64,000 nucleotides of DNA from NCBI RefSeq assembly GCF_016864015.1, contig NZ_CP045067.1, positions 469,001 to 533,000 on the forward strand, written 5' to 3'. Made by a program: the position numbers and the translations under genes. Under the pieces are notes generated by a model that was not told the DNA's origin, did not search any database, and was given only the letters and a program-made list of their open reading frames with translations. Shown one piece after another: positions 35,719 to 42,877 of the stretch (position 1 is its first letter; each line of letters begins with the position of its first letter). This DNA comes from Lacinutrix sp. WUR7 (GTDB lineage Bacteria > Bacteroidota > Bacteroidia > Flavobacteriales > Flavobacteriaceae).

Positions 35719-36498
35719 ATGGCAAAAAAGAAAGAAGTAACTGTAGAAGATCGCTTAAGAGCGTTGTATGATTTACAACTCATAGACTCTCGTATAGACG
35801 AAATAAGAAATGTACGTGGAGAACTTCCATTAGAAGTTCGCGATTTAGAAGATGAAGTTACTGGTTTAAAGACAAGATTAGAAAAGCTTGAATTAAGCTT
35901 AGAAGCTACTAATAATGACATTGACTCAAAAAAGAATTTAATTGAAGAAGCAAAATCTTTAATTAAAAAATATGCTGAGCAACAAAAAAATGTTAGAAAT
36001 AACAGAGAGTTTAACTCACTGACTAAAGAAGTTGAATTTCAAGAATTAGAAATTCAATTAGCAGACAAGCACATTAAAGAATTTAAAGCGCAAATAGATC
36101 AGAAGAAAATAGTAATTTCTGAAAACAAAGATCGTTTGAAAGCTCGCCAAACACATTTAAAGCACAAACAAAGTGAATTAAATGCCATTTTAGCGGAAAC
36201 AGAAAAAGAAGAAAAAGCGCTGATTAAGAAATCGGATGAATACAAAGAATCTATTGAAGATCGTTTAGTTGCTGCTTACACTAGAATTAGAGTAAATGTA
36301 AAAAACGGTTTAGCTGTTGTGCCAATTGAAAGAGGTGCTGCTGGAGGTTCTTACTTTACCATTCCACCACAAGTACAAGTAGAAATTGCTAGTCGTAAAA
36401 AAATTATTACCGATGAGCATTCTGGACGTATTTTAGTTGATGCTAATTTAGCTGAAGAACAAAAAGAAAAAATGGAAAAAATGTTTGCAAAACTATAA
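35719..36498 (+). CDS. Coiled-coil protein of the C4-type zinc ribbon (DUF164) family, zinc ribbon degenerate
   Basis: A 259-residue protein. Residues 1-185 form a long antiparallel coiled coil (LRALYDLQLIDSRIDEIRNVRGELPLEVRDLEDEV onwards). The C-terminus FTIPPQVQVEIASRKKIITDEHSGRILVDANL aligns with the zinc ribbon of the family, where two CxxC pairs are expected, but it contains no cysteine at all. The fold may persist without zinc. It follows the Nif3 gene by three bases; the two are commonly linked, suggesting a joint function. A strong terminator ends the pair. Confidence 0.9.
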   Translation: MAKKKEVTVEDRLRALYDLQLIDSRIDEIRNVRGELPLEVRDLEDEVTGLKTRLEKLELSLEATNNDIDSKKNLIEEAKSLIKKYAEQQKNVRNNREFNSLTKEVEFQELEIQLADKHIKEFKAQIDQKKIVISENKDRLKARQTHLKHKQSELNAILAETEKEEKALIKKSDEYKESIEDRLVAAYTRIRVNVKNGLAVVPIERGAAGGSYFTIPPQVQVEIASRKKIITDEHSGRILVDANLAEEQKEKMEKMFAKL

Positions 36499-36518
36499 TC
36501 CATTTTCAAACTATATTT

Positions 36519-36546
36519 AAAAGCCTTTACTTTTGTAAGGGCTTTT
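36519..36546 (+). terminator. Intrinsic terminator
   Basis: AAAAGCCTTTAC-TTTT-GTAAGGGCTTTT, a 12-bp stem with one wobble, followed by a long T run, 20 bases after the coiled-coil gene. Confidence 0.85.
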
Positions 36547-36607
36547 TTTTTGCTTTATTTTTAAGGAATAACTCTTGTTTCCGACTGAACCCAAAAACCT
36601 ATATGTT

Positions 36608-37273
36608 ATGAAACTGCACAAAACCTTTTTATTATCCCTCTTACTTATTACTTTATTCAGTTGTAAAAACACAGCACAAGTTAATGAAGACCAACAAGCT
36701 GTAATTAACGCAACACCAGTAGAAGTTGCTTTAGAAAACGGAAAAGCCAAAGCATACTTTGCCAGTGGCTGCTTTTGGTGTGTAGAAGCTGTTTTTGAAA
36801 GCGTAAAAGGCGTAGACGAATCTATTTCAGGTTATTCTGGCGGACAAACTAAAAACCCTACCTACGAGGCTAGCAACACAGGACGAACAGGTCATGCCGA
36901 AGCTGTAGAGATCATTTACAATCCAGAAGTAGTATCCTTTAGTACTTTAGTAGATGTTTATTTTGCATCACAAGACCCAACACAAGTAAATGGTCAAGGT
37001 CCGGATAGAGGAAGTCAATATCGTTCTATAATTTTTTATCAAAACGAAGCGCAAAAAGAAATCATCGTAAAGAAAAAAGAAGCATTAGCTAAAAAGTTAG
37101 GAAAAACTATTGCAGCAGAAGTATATCCTTTTCAAAAATTTTGGGTTGCCGAAGACTACCATCAAAACTACGAAAGACTACATCCCGAAAATAGATACAT
37201 TCAAGGTGTTTCTATACCAAGATTAAGACGTTTTCAATCTTTAATGCCCGAAATATTAAAAGAAAAGCATTAG
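36608..37273 (+). CDS. msrA: Peptide-methionine (S)-S-oxide reductase, lipoprotein form
   Basis: A 221-residue MsrA. The ATG at 36608 gives a lipoprotein signal MKLHKTFLLSLLLITLFSCKN with lipobox cysteine C19; an ATG 11 codons upstream would destroy it. The catalytic motif GCFWC (C55) is followed by SGYSGGQTKNPTYEASNTGRTGHAEAVEI, standard for the family. It reduces methionine sulfoxide in proteins and, as an exported lipoprotein, would repair periplasmic or envelope proteins. Reductant-supplying MsrB is not nearby. Confidence 0.95.
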   Translation: MKLHKTFLLSLLLITLFSCKNTAQVNEDQQAVINATPVEVALENGKAKAYFASGCFWCVEAVFESVKGVDESISGYSGGQTKNPTYEASNTGRTGHAEAVEIIYNPEVVSFSTLVDVYFASQDPTQVNGQGPDRGSQYRSIIFYQNEAQKEIIVKKKEALAKKLGKTIAAEVYPFQKFWVAEDYHQNYERLHPENRYIQGVSIPRLRRFQSLMPEILKEKH

Positions 37274-37497
37274 ATTTTTTTAAAGCTTATTGAATTTAAA
37301 GATATATTACTGACTTTAAAAAAGTGAATTTAAATTTTAATAAACGCTAAATAAATCCATTGCATACAAGCTTGAAAAAATTATCTTTATGGAATAACAC
37401 TCGCATAAAAACTCCTATATCCGACTTATTTACGGGATAGGATTCATAAATGTGATGATATAGCAAGTTGTGCTTCATTATGACCAACCATTAAACA

Positions 37498-38223
37498 ATG
37501 ATAAAATTCTTTAGAAAAATAAGATACGACTTGATGGAGAAAAATAAAACTGGAAAGTATTTGAAATATGCTATTGGAGAAATTGTTCTTGTGGTTATTG
37601 GAATTTTAATTGCATTGTCTATTAATAACTGGAATGAAACCAGAAAGCAAAAGGGAACTACCAATTCAATTTATTTCATTGTAAAGGAAGATTTGATTAA
37701 TGATATTTCAGAAATTGATTCATTTTTAAAATATTATGATGAGGTGAGAAAGCCATCTTTTGAAACCGTTTTAAACACAAAACTTACAAAAGAAGACTGG
37801 TTAAAAAATCCACAATACATATCTGTAATAGATGGATATAAAGATTTTTCTATAAACCAGCGTGGTTCTGAATTGCTGAAAAATCAATCAGTCCTTATCG
37901 TAAATACCGAACAAAACCTAGCTTCTGAAATCAACTTATTCTACAATCAACATATTGTAGAAATAGATGTTTCAATCGAGGAACTATTCCGTCAAAATGT
38001 AGAAATAAATAAAAATCTAAAAAAATATGATTGGTTTTCATCTTTATTAATACACAAGGAAATGGAAGGCGTAATAGATTATATTTCTAATAATCCTATT
38101 GCAAAAAATGAGATAACATTATATTATTTAGTTTTTGACGTATATGCACAAGAATTGATAAATTTTAGAGAAAACGCAAAAGAATTGATAGTTAAAATCG
38201 ATAATCAATTAAAAGATAACTAG
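37498..38223 (+). CDS. DUF6090-like membrane protein
   Basis: A 241-residue protein of a family frequent in Flavobacteriaceae. The N-terminus MIKFFRKIRYDLMEKNKTGKYLKYAIGEIVLVVIGILIALSINNWNE includes the conserved YAIGEIxLVVIGILIALxINNWNE span (residues 23-45). The rest is a soluble, helical domain. Function unknown. It is bounded by AGTTGTGCTT (before, near 37464) and AAGCACAACT (after, near 38232), inverted copies of each other, which supports its being a cassette-like insertion. Many genomes carry several scattered paralogues in similar settings. Confidence 0.78.
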   Translation: MIKFFRKIRYDLMEKNKTGKYLKYAIGEIVLVVIGILIALSINNWNETRKQKGTTNSIYFIVKEDLINDISEIDSFLKYYDEVRKPSFETVLNTKLTKEDWLKNPQYISVIDGYKDFSINQRGSELLKNQSVLIVNTEQNLASEINLFYNQHIVEIDVSIEELFRQNVEINKNLKKYDWFSSLLIHKEMEGVIDYISNNPIAKNEITLYYLVFDVYAQELINFRENAKELIVKIDNQLKDN

Positions 38224-38372
38224 AAATAACGAAAGCACAACTCCGTATATAATTTATTGCTAGTTCTAGCTTACTTACGAAAATCCTCTCGGATTTTCTA
38301 TTCGGTTTTTATTTGCTAAATTACGTGCTTAAATACGCAACAAACCATATACAAAACCGTTACAAACAATTT
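38224..38372. repeat. Cassette-like intergenic repeat, copy 1
   Basis: About 149 bases with no gene. It contains a perfect hairpin GAAAATCC-TCTC-GGATTTTC (38279-38298), then the block TTCGGTTTTTATTTGC and a partly repeated ACGTGCTTAAATACGCAAC. Related blocks in the same order (CGTACATAATT, TTCGGTTTTCATTTGC, GTTACATACTTACACAC) recur at 40262-40385. I read both as copies of one gene-flanking repeat. The IS3 element inserted at its right edge. Confidence 0.55.
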
Positions 38373-38378
38373 TGACCC

Positions 38379-38397
38379 GTCCTGAAATAAGGCTACA
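38379..38397 (+). repeat. Core of left terminal inverted repeat of the IS3 element
   Basis: GTCCTGAAATAAGGCTACA; matches the right end at 39648-39666 (other strand) at 18 of 19 positions. Confidence 0.88.
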
Positions 38398-38411
38398 TAA
38401 TTTTAAACATT

Positions 38412-38783
38412 ATGTATAGAAATGACAAAGTAATTAGACGTTACAGTGAGCCTTTTAAATTAAAAATTTTAGCCGAACTTACAATCGGAAAACACACAAA
38501 GAGTGAACTTTGTAAACTCTACTCTATTGCACCTACAACAGTAAACGTGTGGATTAAAAAGTATAATCGTAAAGACTTAATGAACACCAGAGTAAAAGTG
38601 GAAACAAAAGACGAAATATCTAGAATAAAAGCACTTCAAAAAGAGGTTGAACAACTTAAAAAACTACTACTTAAAAAGGATCTCGATGCTATGGTACAGG
38701 ATTGTTATCTTGAAGTAGCAGCTGAAGATCTTGGTTATAAATCAGTTAATGAACTAAAAAAAAAGCTAAGTATAAAGCCTTAA
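38412..38783 (+). CDS. IS3 family transposase OrfA
   Basis: A 123-residue protein with an N-terminal helix-turn-helix of the transposase type (RRYSEPFKLKILAELTIGKHTKSELCKLYSIAPTTVNVWIKKY) and a leucine-zipper-like C-terminus (ISRIKALQKEVEQLKKLLLKKDLDAM). It binds the element ends; the zipper mediates dimerization with OrfAB. Near its end the message enters a run of nine A followed by G, where a -1 frameshift fuses it to OrfB. Confidence 0.92.
   Translation: MYRNDKVIRRYSEPFKLKILAELTIGKHTKSELCKLYSIAPTTVNVWIKKYNRKDLMNTRVKVETKDEISRIKALQKEVEQLKKLLLKKDLDAMVQDCYLEVAAEDLGYKSVNELKKKLSIKP
38759..38765 (+). promoter_or_regulatory. Programmed -1 frameshift slippery site
   Basis: A AAA AAG in the OrfA frame (codons AAA 38760-38762, AAG 38763-38765). 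Slipping back one base continues directly into the OrfB frame with no stop, the standard way IS3 elements make OrfAB transposase. Confidence 0.85.
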
Positions 38784-39634
38784 GTAAAGCTAAAAAAAGA
38801 TCTAAGGGATTTGCTTCTTTAACAACTATAACCCATTGTTTTGGACTTAAACGCAATGCTTATTACAAGCATAAAAACAGAGCTGATAAGCGTTTAAAAC
38901 TAGAACAACAGATTATAGATATTGTTAGAAAAAGACGCAAATCCCTTCCTAGAGAAGGTGTTCGCAAACTTACCAGGTCCTTAGATAAAGAGTTTGTTAA
39001 AGCTAACATTAAAGTAGGTAGAGATACACTATTCAAAGTACTTAGGAAATATAATATGCTTACACTTAGAAAGAAAACCAGTGCTAGAACTACGAACTCT
39101 TATCATCGTTTTTATAAATACAATAACATTATAAAAGACCTAGAAGTTACTAGAGCGAACCAAGTTTGGGTATCTGATATCACATACATTAGAACCATAA
39201 AGGGCTTTTGTTATCTGGCTTTAATAACAGATATGCATTCCAGAAAAATAGTCGGTTATGACCTAAGTGATAGTTTAGAGTTAAATGGATGTGTAAGAGC
39301 GCTTAAGAAGGCAATTTATCAAGCTAAAAACATTAAGCAACTTATTCATCATTCGGATAGAGGAATACAGTATTGTAGCAATGTATACACACAAATTCTT
39401 AAAAGAAAAAAGATAGATATTAGTATGACTGAAGAAAATCATTGTTACGAAAACGCAATGGCAGAACGTGTAAATGGAATTTTAAAAGATGAATTTTATT
39501 TAGACCAAACCTTTGATAACGTGAGTCACGCAAAGAGAGCTGCAAAAAATGCAATTAATTTGTACAATGAAGTAAGATTACATTTATCTTTAGATTATAA
39601 AACACCAAATATGGTATATAAATTATCAGCTTAA
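38762..39634 (+). CDS. IS3 family transposase OrfB (DDE integrase domain), reached by frameshift
   Basis: The -1 frame is open from the slippery site to the stop at 39634, about 290 codons. It has the HTH_21-like region (SLTTITHCFGLKRNAYYKHKNRADKRLKLEQQIIDIVRKRRKSLPREGVRKL) and the rve core with the three acidic residues in QVWVSDITYI, LIHHSDRGIQYCS and ENAMAERVNGILKDEF. The first in-frame ATG is only at 39056, too late for a whole catalytic domain, so the functional product must be the OrfA-OrfB fusion. No inactivating change is visible. Confidence 0.9.
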   Translation, partial: KAKYKALSKAKKRSKGFASLTTITHCFGLKRNAYYKHKNRADKRLKLEQQIIDIVRKRRKSLPREGVRKLTRSLDKEFVKANIKVGRDTLFKVLRKYNMLTLRKKTSARTTNSYHRFYKYNNIIKDLEVTRANQVWVSDITYIRTIKGFCYLALITDMHSRKIVGYDLSDSLELNGCVRALKKAIYQAKNIKQLIHHSDRGIQYCSNVYTQILKRKKIDISMTEENHCYENAMAERVNGILKDEFYLDQTFDNVSHAKRAAKNAINLYNEVRLHLSLDYKTPNMVYKLSA

Positions 39635-39647
39635 TTCAATTTTAACC

Positions 39648-39666
39648 TGTAGCCATATTTCAGGAC
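39648..39666 (-). repeat. Core of right terminal inverted repeat of the IS3 element
   Basis: On the minus strand GTCCTGAAATATGGCTACA, pairing with 38379-38397. Confidence 0.88.
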
Positions 39667-39682
39667 AAGACATTTAAAAAAA

Positions 39683-40033
39683 ATGACGATCAAGAAGTAC
39701 ATATCGACAATTTTGAACGGAATTTTCATTCTGACAATTCTACTTTATACTCTGGACGAACTGACTTCATTTGAAATTAAGAACCAAACAATAAAGTCAT
39801 TTACGTATTTGGGAATTATGGTGTGGACTCCCCTGACTTTGCTTTGGAATCTATGGATTTTCAACACAAAAAAACGAAAAATAATTAGCTCTACAATTCC
39901 AACTTTGACCTTAATTGGAATTTTAATCATCGGACCTTTAAATCTTGTTTTTTCTGCGTCCGCTTGGAGAACTCAAAAGGTAATTTATCAAAACAGACAT
40001 TTGAACTTTACAAATTTTGGTATGTCCTTTTAG
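39683..40033 (+). pseudogene. Truncated membrane protein gene of unknown family
   Basis: A 116-codon frame with three hydrophobic segments (about residues 8-28, 42-62 and 72-92), then SASAWRTQKVIYQNRHLNF. From about 40006 the DNA carries, in another frame, a sequence resembling an NrfD-type protein, so I think this gene lost its 3' part and that the last ten codons are accidental. The IS3 element lies 11 bases before its ATG and has probably cut it from its promoter. It may still be translated as a short membrane protein. Confidence 0.5.
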
Positions 40034-40254
40034 TGGCATTTGCCATGAAAATTGGAATGTATTTGGAACGTTTTGTGATAATTGTGACCAGTTTTCATCG
40101 AGATTATTTACCCAAAAATGGAAAGTCAGCATTAGAAAATAGAAATGTTGAACTAATAGATTTATTCGTATACGGAATTGGAATGATAGCTCTACAAGGT
40201 GTGATAATTGCCATTTTAACTTTGGGAATATTTGAAATAGTAAAAAGAAATTAA
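40006..40254 (+). pseudogene. Fragment resembling NrfD/ActC-type quinol oxidoreductase membrane subunit
   Basis: Continuous with an open frame from 39964, the residues LYKFWYVLLVAFAMKIGMYLERF followed by VIIVTSFHRDYLP resemble the segment conserved in ActC/NrfD subunits of alternative complex III, where a helix ending in ERFVIIVTSLHRDYLPSSW is characteristic. A second hydrophobic helix follows (LFVYGIGMIALQGVIIAILTLGIF). Only about 80 residues remain, so it cannot be a working subunit. It is joined to the truncated gene at 39683, evidence of a deletion or recombination. The family assignment rests on memory of that motif. Confidence 0.45.
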
Positions 40255-40420
40255 ACTACCCAAACAACGTACATAATTGATCATTTAACTTTAGCCTATT
40301 TACTAAATCCCACGCGTATTTCCCTCTCACTTATGGGAAGATTGGTTCGGTTTTCATTTGCAAAGTTACATACTTACACACACCTCTGTTTACAGAAAAT
40401 CGTAAACCACAATTGGAACC
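40255..40420. repeat. Cassette-like intergenic repeat, copy 2
   Basis: Non-coding stretch sharing ordered blocks with 38224-38372: CGTACATAATT near the start, TTCGGTTTTCATTTGC in the middle and an alternating ACATACTTACACAC segment. Similarity is partial and I judged it by eye. It separates the fragment pair from the ArsR module. Confidence 0.45.
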
Positions 40421-40519
40421 CACTGCACGAACAGCACATTATCGTTTTCGATACACAAATTCTAAGACTCGAAAAAAAAGACTGGATATGACAATTATCA
40501 TGTTTCCTTTTAAAAACCA

Positions 40520-40535
40520 ATCGTACATTTACGAT
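40520..40535. promoter_or_regulatory. ArsR-type operator before arsR-like gene
   Basis: ATCGTA-CATT-TACGAT, a perfect 6-bp inverted repeat with 4-base centre, 7 bases before the ATG. It overlaps a TACATTTA that resembles the -7 element, so binding would block transcription. Its frame ATCG-N8-CGAT recurs at 40867. Confidence 0.65.
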
Positions 40536-40542
40536 AGAGGAT

Positions 40543-40848
40543 ATGAAAAGAAGCTTAGAGCATATAGACTACAAGGAAGATATAGAAGCATTGGCTAAAT
40601 TTGCTAAAGCTTTAGGACATCCAACTCGTATTGCCATTTTAAAACATCTTGAAAATCAATCGTGTTGTTTTACAGGAGATTTAGTAGACGTATTGCCAAT
40701 TTCTCAATCTACAGTTTCACAACATTTAAAGGAATTAAAAAATGCAGGTTTAATTCAAGGCGAATTAAAACCACCAAAAATAAAGTATTGTATTCATCCT
40801 GAAAACTGGAAAATTGCAAAAACTTTATTTCAACAATTTTTTGATTGA
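40543..40848 (+). CDS. ArsR/SmtB family metalloregulator
   Basis: A 101-residue winged-helix repressor: KALGHPTRIAILKHLENQSCCFTGDLVDVLPISQSTVSQHLKELKNAGLIQGELKPPKIKYCIHPENW. Cysteines C41 and C42 lie near the recognition-helix entrance and C83 in the wing, a possible thiolate site for As(III)/Sb(III) or for another thiophilic ligand. It leads a four-gene set with a thioredoxin-like protein, an OsmC-like protein and a permease. An inverted repeat overlaps its promoter and a second precedes the next gene, so it should repress both itself and the rest of the set. Confidence 0.9.
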   Translation: MKRSLEHIDYKEDIEALAKFAKALGHPTRIAILKHLENQSCCFTGDLVDVLPISQSTVSQHLKELKNAGLIQGELKPPKIKYCIHPENWKIAKTLFQQFFD

Positions 40849-40866
40849 TATTTTTTTTATAATCAC

Positions 40867-40882
40867 ATCGCTTATTGCCGAT
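40867..40882. promoter_or_regulatory. Second ArsR-type operator before thioredoxin-like gene
   Basis: ATCG-CTTATTGC-CGAT has the same 16-bp frame (ATCG, eight bases, CGAT) as the site at 40520, and ends 17 bases before the ATG at 40900. Confidence 0.55.
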
Positions 40883-40899
40883 AGACAAATACAAATATT

Positions 40900-41136
40900 A
40901 TGAGCAAAGTAATTAAAATTTTAGGAACAGGCTGTCCAAAATGTAAATCCATGACTGGTGTAGTTAAAGATGTGGTTGCTGCAAACCACATAGATGCAAC
41001 TATTGAAAAAGTAGAAGATATCATGGAAATTATGAAATTTAATGTAATGACAACACCAGCTTTAGTAATAGATGACGTGATTACAATAAAAGGTAGAGTG
41101 CCTTCAAAAGATGAAGTATTGGCGCTTTTAAACTAA
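40900..41136 (+). CDS. Thioredoxin-like small redox protein (redox-active disulfide protein 2)
   Basis: A 78-residue glutaredoxin/thioredoxin-like protein, with the redox motif GCPKC at residues 11-15 (LGTGCPKCKSM) and the cis-proline in TTPALVIDDVI. Families of this size are usually next to ArsR and DUF318/ArsP permeases, where they may deliver electrons or bind the substrate. It has its own operator-like site and lies 12 bases before the OsmC-like gene. Confidence 0.9.
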   Translation: MSKVIKILGTGCPKCKSMTGVVKDVVAANHIDATIEKVEDIMEIMKFNVMTTPALVIDDVITIKGRVPSKDEVLALLN

Positions 41137-41148
41137 TTCAATCCAACT

Positions 41149-41556
41149 ATGAATTATCATATCCAGGCTTCATCCATTGTAAAGCAAGATGCTACTCTTC
41201 ATATAAAGCAATCGAATATCGATTTTGGCACCACTTCAAAAACTGCCGAAACCTTGCCAAATCCTGCCGAATTATTTCTAGGTTCTTTTGCTTCCTGCGT
41301 ACTCAAAAATGTGGAACGATTTTCAACGATGATGAAATTCACCTACACAAAAGCTATAATAGAAGTAAATGCTACTCGTCTTGAAAATCCGCCAAGGATG
41401 GAAAACATCCTGTATAATTTGACCATTTATAGCAACGATAAAAAACTCAATAAAGAATTACTTAAAAAGAATATTGAAAAATTTGGTACGATCTATAATA
41501 CGGTAAAATTGTCTTGTACCATTTCTGGAACGATTAGCACGATTGAAAATGTTTGA
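41149..41556 (+). CDS. OsmC/Ohr family protein
   Basis: A 135-residue OsmC-like protein with the two cysteines of the family, C50 (GSFASCVLKNV) and C123 (VKLSCTISG). These form the peroxidatic pair in Ohr/OsmC, so thiol-dependent reduction of organic hydroperoxides is possible. In this genetic setting it may protect against, or process, a thiol-reactive substrate handled by the permease. Its last eight bases overlap the permease start, indicating coupled translation. Confidence 0.87.
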   Translation: MNYHIQASSIVKQDATLHIKQSNIDFGTTSKTAETLPNPAELFLGSFASCVLKNVERFSTMMKFTYTKAIIEVNATRLENPPRMENILYNLTIYSNDKKLNKELLKKNIEKFGTIYNTVKLSCTISGTISTIENV

Positions 41557-42523
41557 TTGGTTACAACATTTTGCCGATTGGTTAATCTATTCCATTTTTG
41601 GGATTGCTGCGGAAACTAAATTGGGTACATCCCTGAATTTCTTTGTGTATGATACTCTTAAAATCCTCATACTTCTATTTTTTATTGTGTTTTTAATGGG
41701 AATTGTAAATGCATATTTCCCTATTGAAAAACTCAAAAATTATTTAAACAAAAAGAAACTTTACGGATTAGAATATTTTTTCTCCGCTGTTTTTGGTGCG
41801 GTAACCCCTTTTTGTTCGTGTTCTTCCGTTCCCTTATTTATTGGTTTTGTTCAAGGAGGAATTCCGCTAGGAGTAACTTTTTCTTTTTTAATCACTTCCC
41901 CTTTAGTAAATGAAGTTGCTATTGCAATGTTTCTTGGAATGTTTGGTGTAAAAGCTACGCTAATTTATGCTGTTTCAGGTATTGTATTAGGAACCATTGG
42001 TGGATGGCTACTTGGCAAACTCAATCTGGAACCTTTACTTTCCGATTGGGTAAAAAAGATTCTAGATAATAAAATGAAACAAACGGAATACGAAGAAGAA
42101 AAACGAACTTTCAGCCAACGCTTACCAGAAATCACTCGTGGAGCTTGGGACATTGTAAGAGGTGTTCTTCTTTATGTGATTATAGGTATTACTATTGGCG
42201 CAGCTATGCATGGCTATGTTCCAGAAAACTATTTTAATCAATATCTTGGTGGTGGCGAATGGTGGACTGTTCCCCTTGCAGTAATTCTTGCTGTACCTAT
42301 GTATGCCAATGCAGCGGGAATAGTTCCTGTTATTGAAGTCTTTGTTGCAAAAGGAGTCCCACTAGGTACTGCCATTGCCTTTATGATGGCAACCGTAGGC
42401 TTATCCATTCCCGAAGCTACCTTGCTAAAAAAAGTAATGTCATTACGATTAATCGCTATCTTTTTTGGTGTCATTACTATTGCTATCATCTTTTCAGGAT
42501 TTCTATTTAATATGATTTTATAA
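41549..42523 (+). CDS. Permease of the DUF318/ArsP family
   Basis: A 324-residue membrane protein with about eight to ten spans. The signature TPFCSCSSVPLFIGFVQGGIPLG near residue 90 and the second-half motif VPMYANAAGIVPVIEVFVAKGVPLGTAIAFMM are characteristic of PF03773 permeases, some of which export trivalent organoarsenicals. I place the start at the ATG at 41549 (MFDWLQHF) inside the OsmC-like gene; a TTG two codons upstream is also open. As the last gene of the ArsR module it is the likely effector. An IS3 remnant begins five bases after its stop. Confidence 0.9.
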   Translation: MFDWLQHFADWLIYSIFGIAAETKLGTSLNFFVYDTLKILILLFFIVFLMGIVNAYFPIEKLKNYLNKKKLYGLEYFFSAVFGAVTPFCSCSSVPLFIGFVQGGIPLGVTFSFLITSPLVNEVAIAMFLGMFGVKATLIYAVSGIVLGTIGGWLLGKLNLEPLLSDWVKKILDNKMKQTEYEEEKRTFSQRLPEITRGAWDIVRGVLLYVIIGITIGAAMHGYVPENYFNQYLGGGEWWTVPLAVILAVPMYANAAGIVPVIEVFVAKGVPLGTAIAFMMATVGLSIPEATLLKKVMSLRLIAIFFGVITIAIIFSGFLFNMIL

Positions 42524-42527
42524 AACG

Positions 42528-42818
42528 AAAAAAAAGGTAGACATTAGTCGAACTGAAGAAAATCATTGCTAAGAAAACAAGATAGTAAGACGCGTAAACG
42601 GAATACTAAAAGAAGAATTTTATCTCGATCAAACCTTTGAAAATATAGCACACGCAAAGAGAGCTGCAAAAAGTGCTATTATTTTATACAATGAAGGAAG
42701 ATTACATTTATCTTTAGACTATAAAACATCAAATATGGTATATCTGCCCGTTCGGCAGGTGAGCAAATTATCAGCGTAAAATCAATTATAACCTGTAACC
42801 GTATTTCAGGACTAGACA
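42528..42818 (+). mobile_element. 3' remnant of an IS3-family element
   Basis: About 290 bases correspond to the end of orfB of the intact IS3 copy (39408 onward) and its right terminal repeat: CTGAAGAAAATCATTG, CACGCAAAGAGAGCTGCAAA and GATTACATTTATCTTTAGA are shared. The reading frame is broken by stops and small changes, for example the glutamate region, and the 5' two-thirds is missing. Its end reads, on the other strand, TGTCTAGTCCTGAAATACGG. A 21-bp palindromic insert interrupts it at 42744-42764. Confidence 0.85.
42744..42764. repeat. Small palindrome inserted in the IS3 remnant
   Basis: Where the intact IS reads GGTATATAAATTATCAGC, the remnant has 21 additional bases between GGTATAT and AAATTATCAGC. 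They begin CTGCC-CGTTC-GGCAG, a 5-bp stem. The same stem sequence occurs at 62240-62253 with another loop. Confidence 0.75.
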
Positions 42819-42877
42819 TAAAAACCCAGTTTCAAACAAAAATCAACAAAGCACAAATTCATAGATGAATCCTTATT

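Larger units (their letters stand above)
38373..39672 (+). mobile_element. Complete IS3-family insertion sequence, 1300 bp
   Basis: Terminal inverted repeats begin TGACCCGTCCTGAAATAAGG on the left and, read on the other strand, TGTCTTGTCCTGAAATATGG on the right; both continue into GCTACA. Bases TTT lie directly outside each end (38370-38372 and 39673-39675), consistent with the 3-bp duplication typical of IS3 elements, although T-rich flanks weaken the test. Inside are orfA, a slippery site and orfB, all apparently intact, so it could be active. It separates a cassette-like repeat from the gene at 39683. A diverged 3' remnant of a related element is at 42528-42818. Confidence 0.9.

Noticed and set aside
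40413-40598. 61-codon frame before the arsR-like gene
   Set aside because: Low-complexity basic composition, overlaps the operator and the arsR start in another frame; no recognisable domain.
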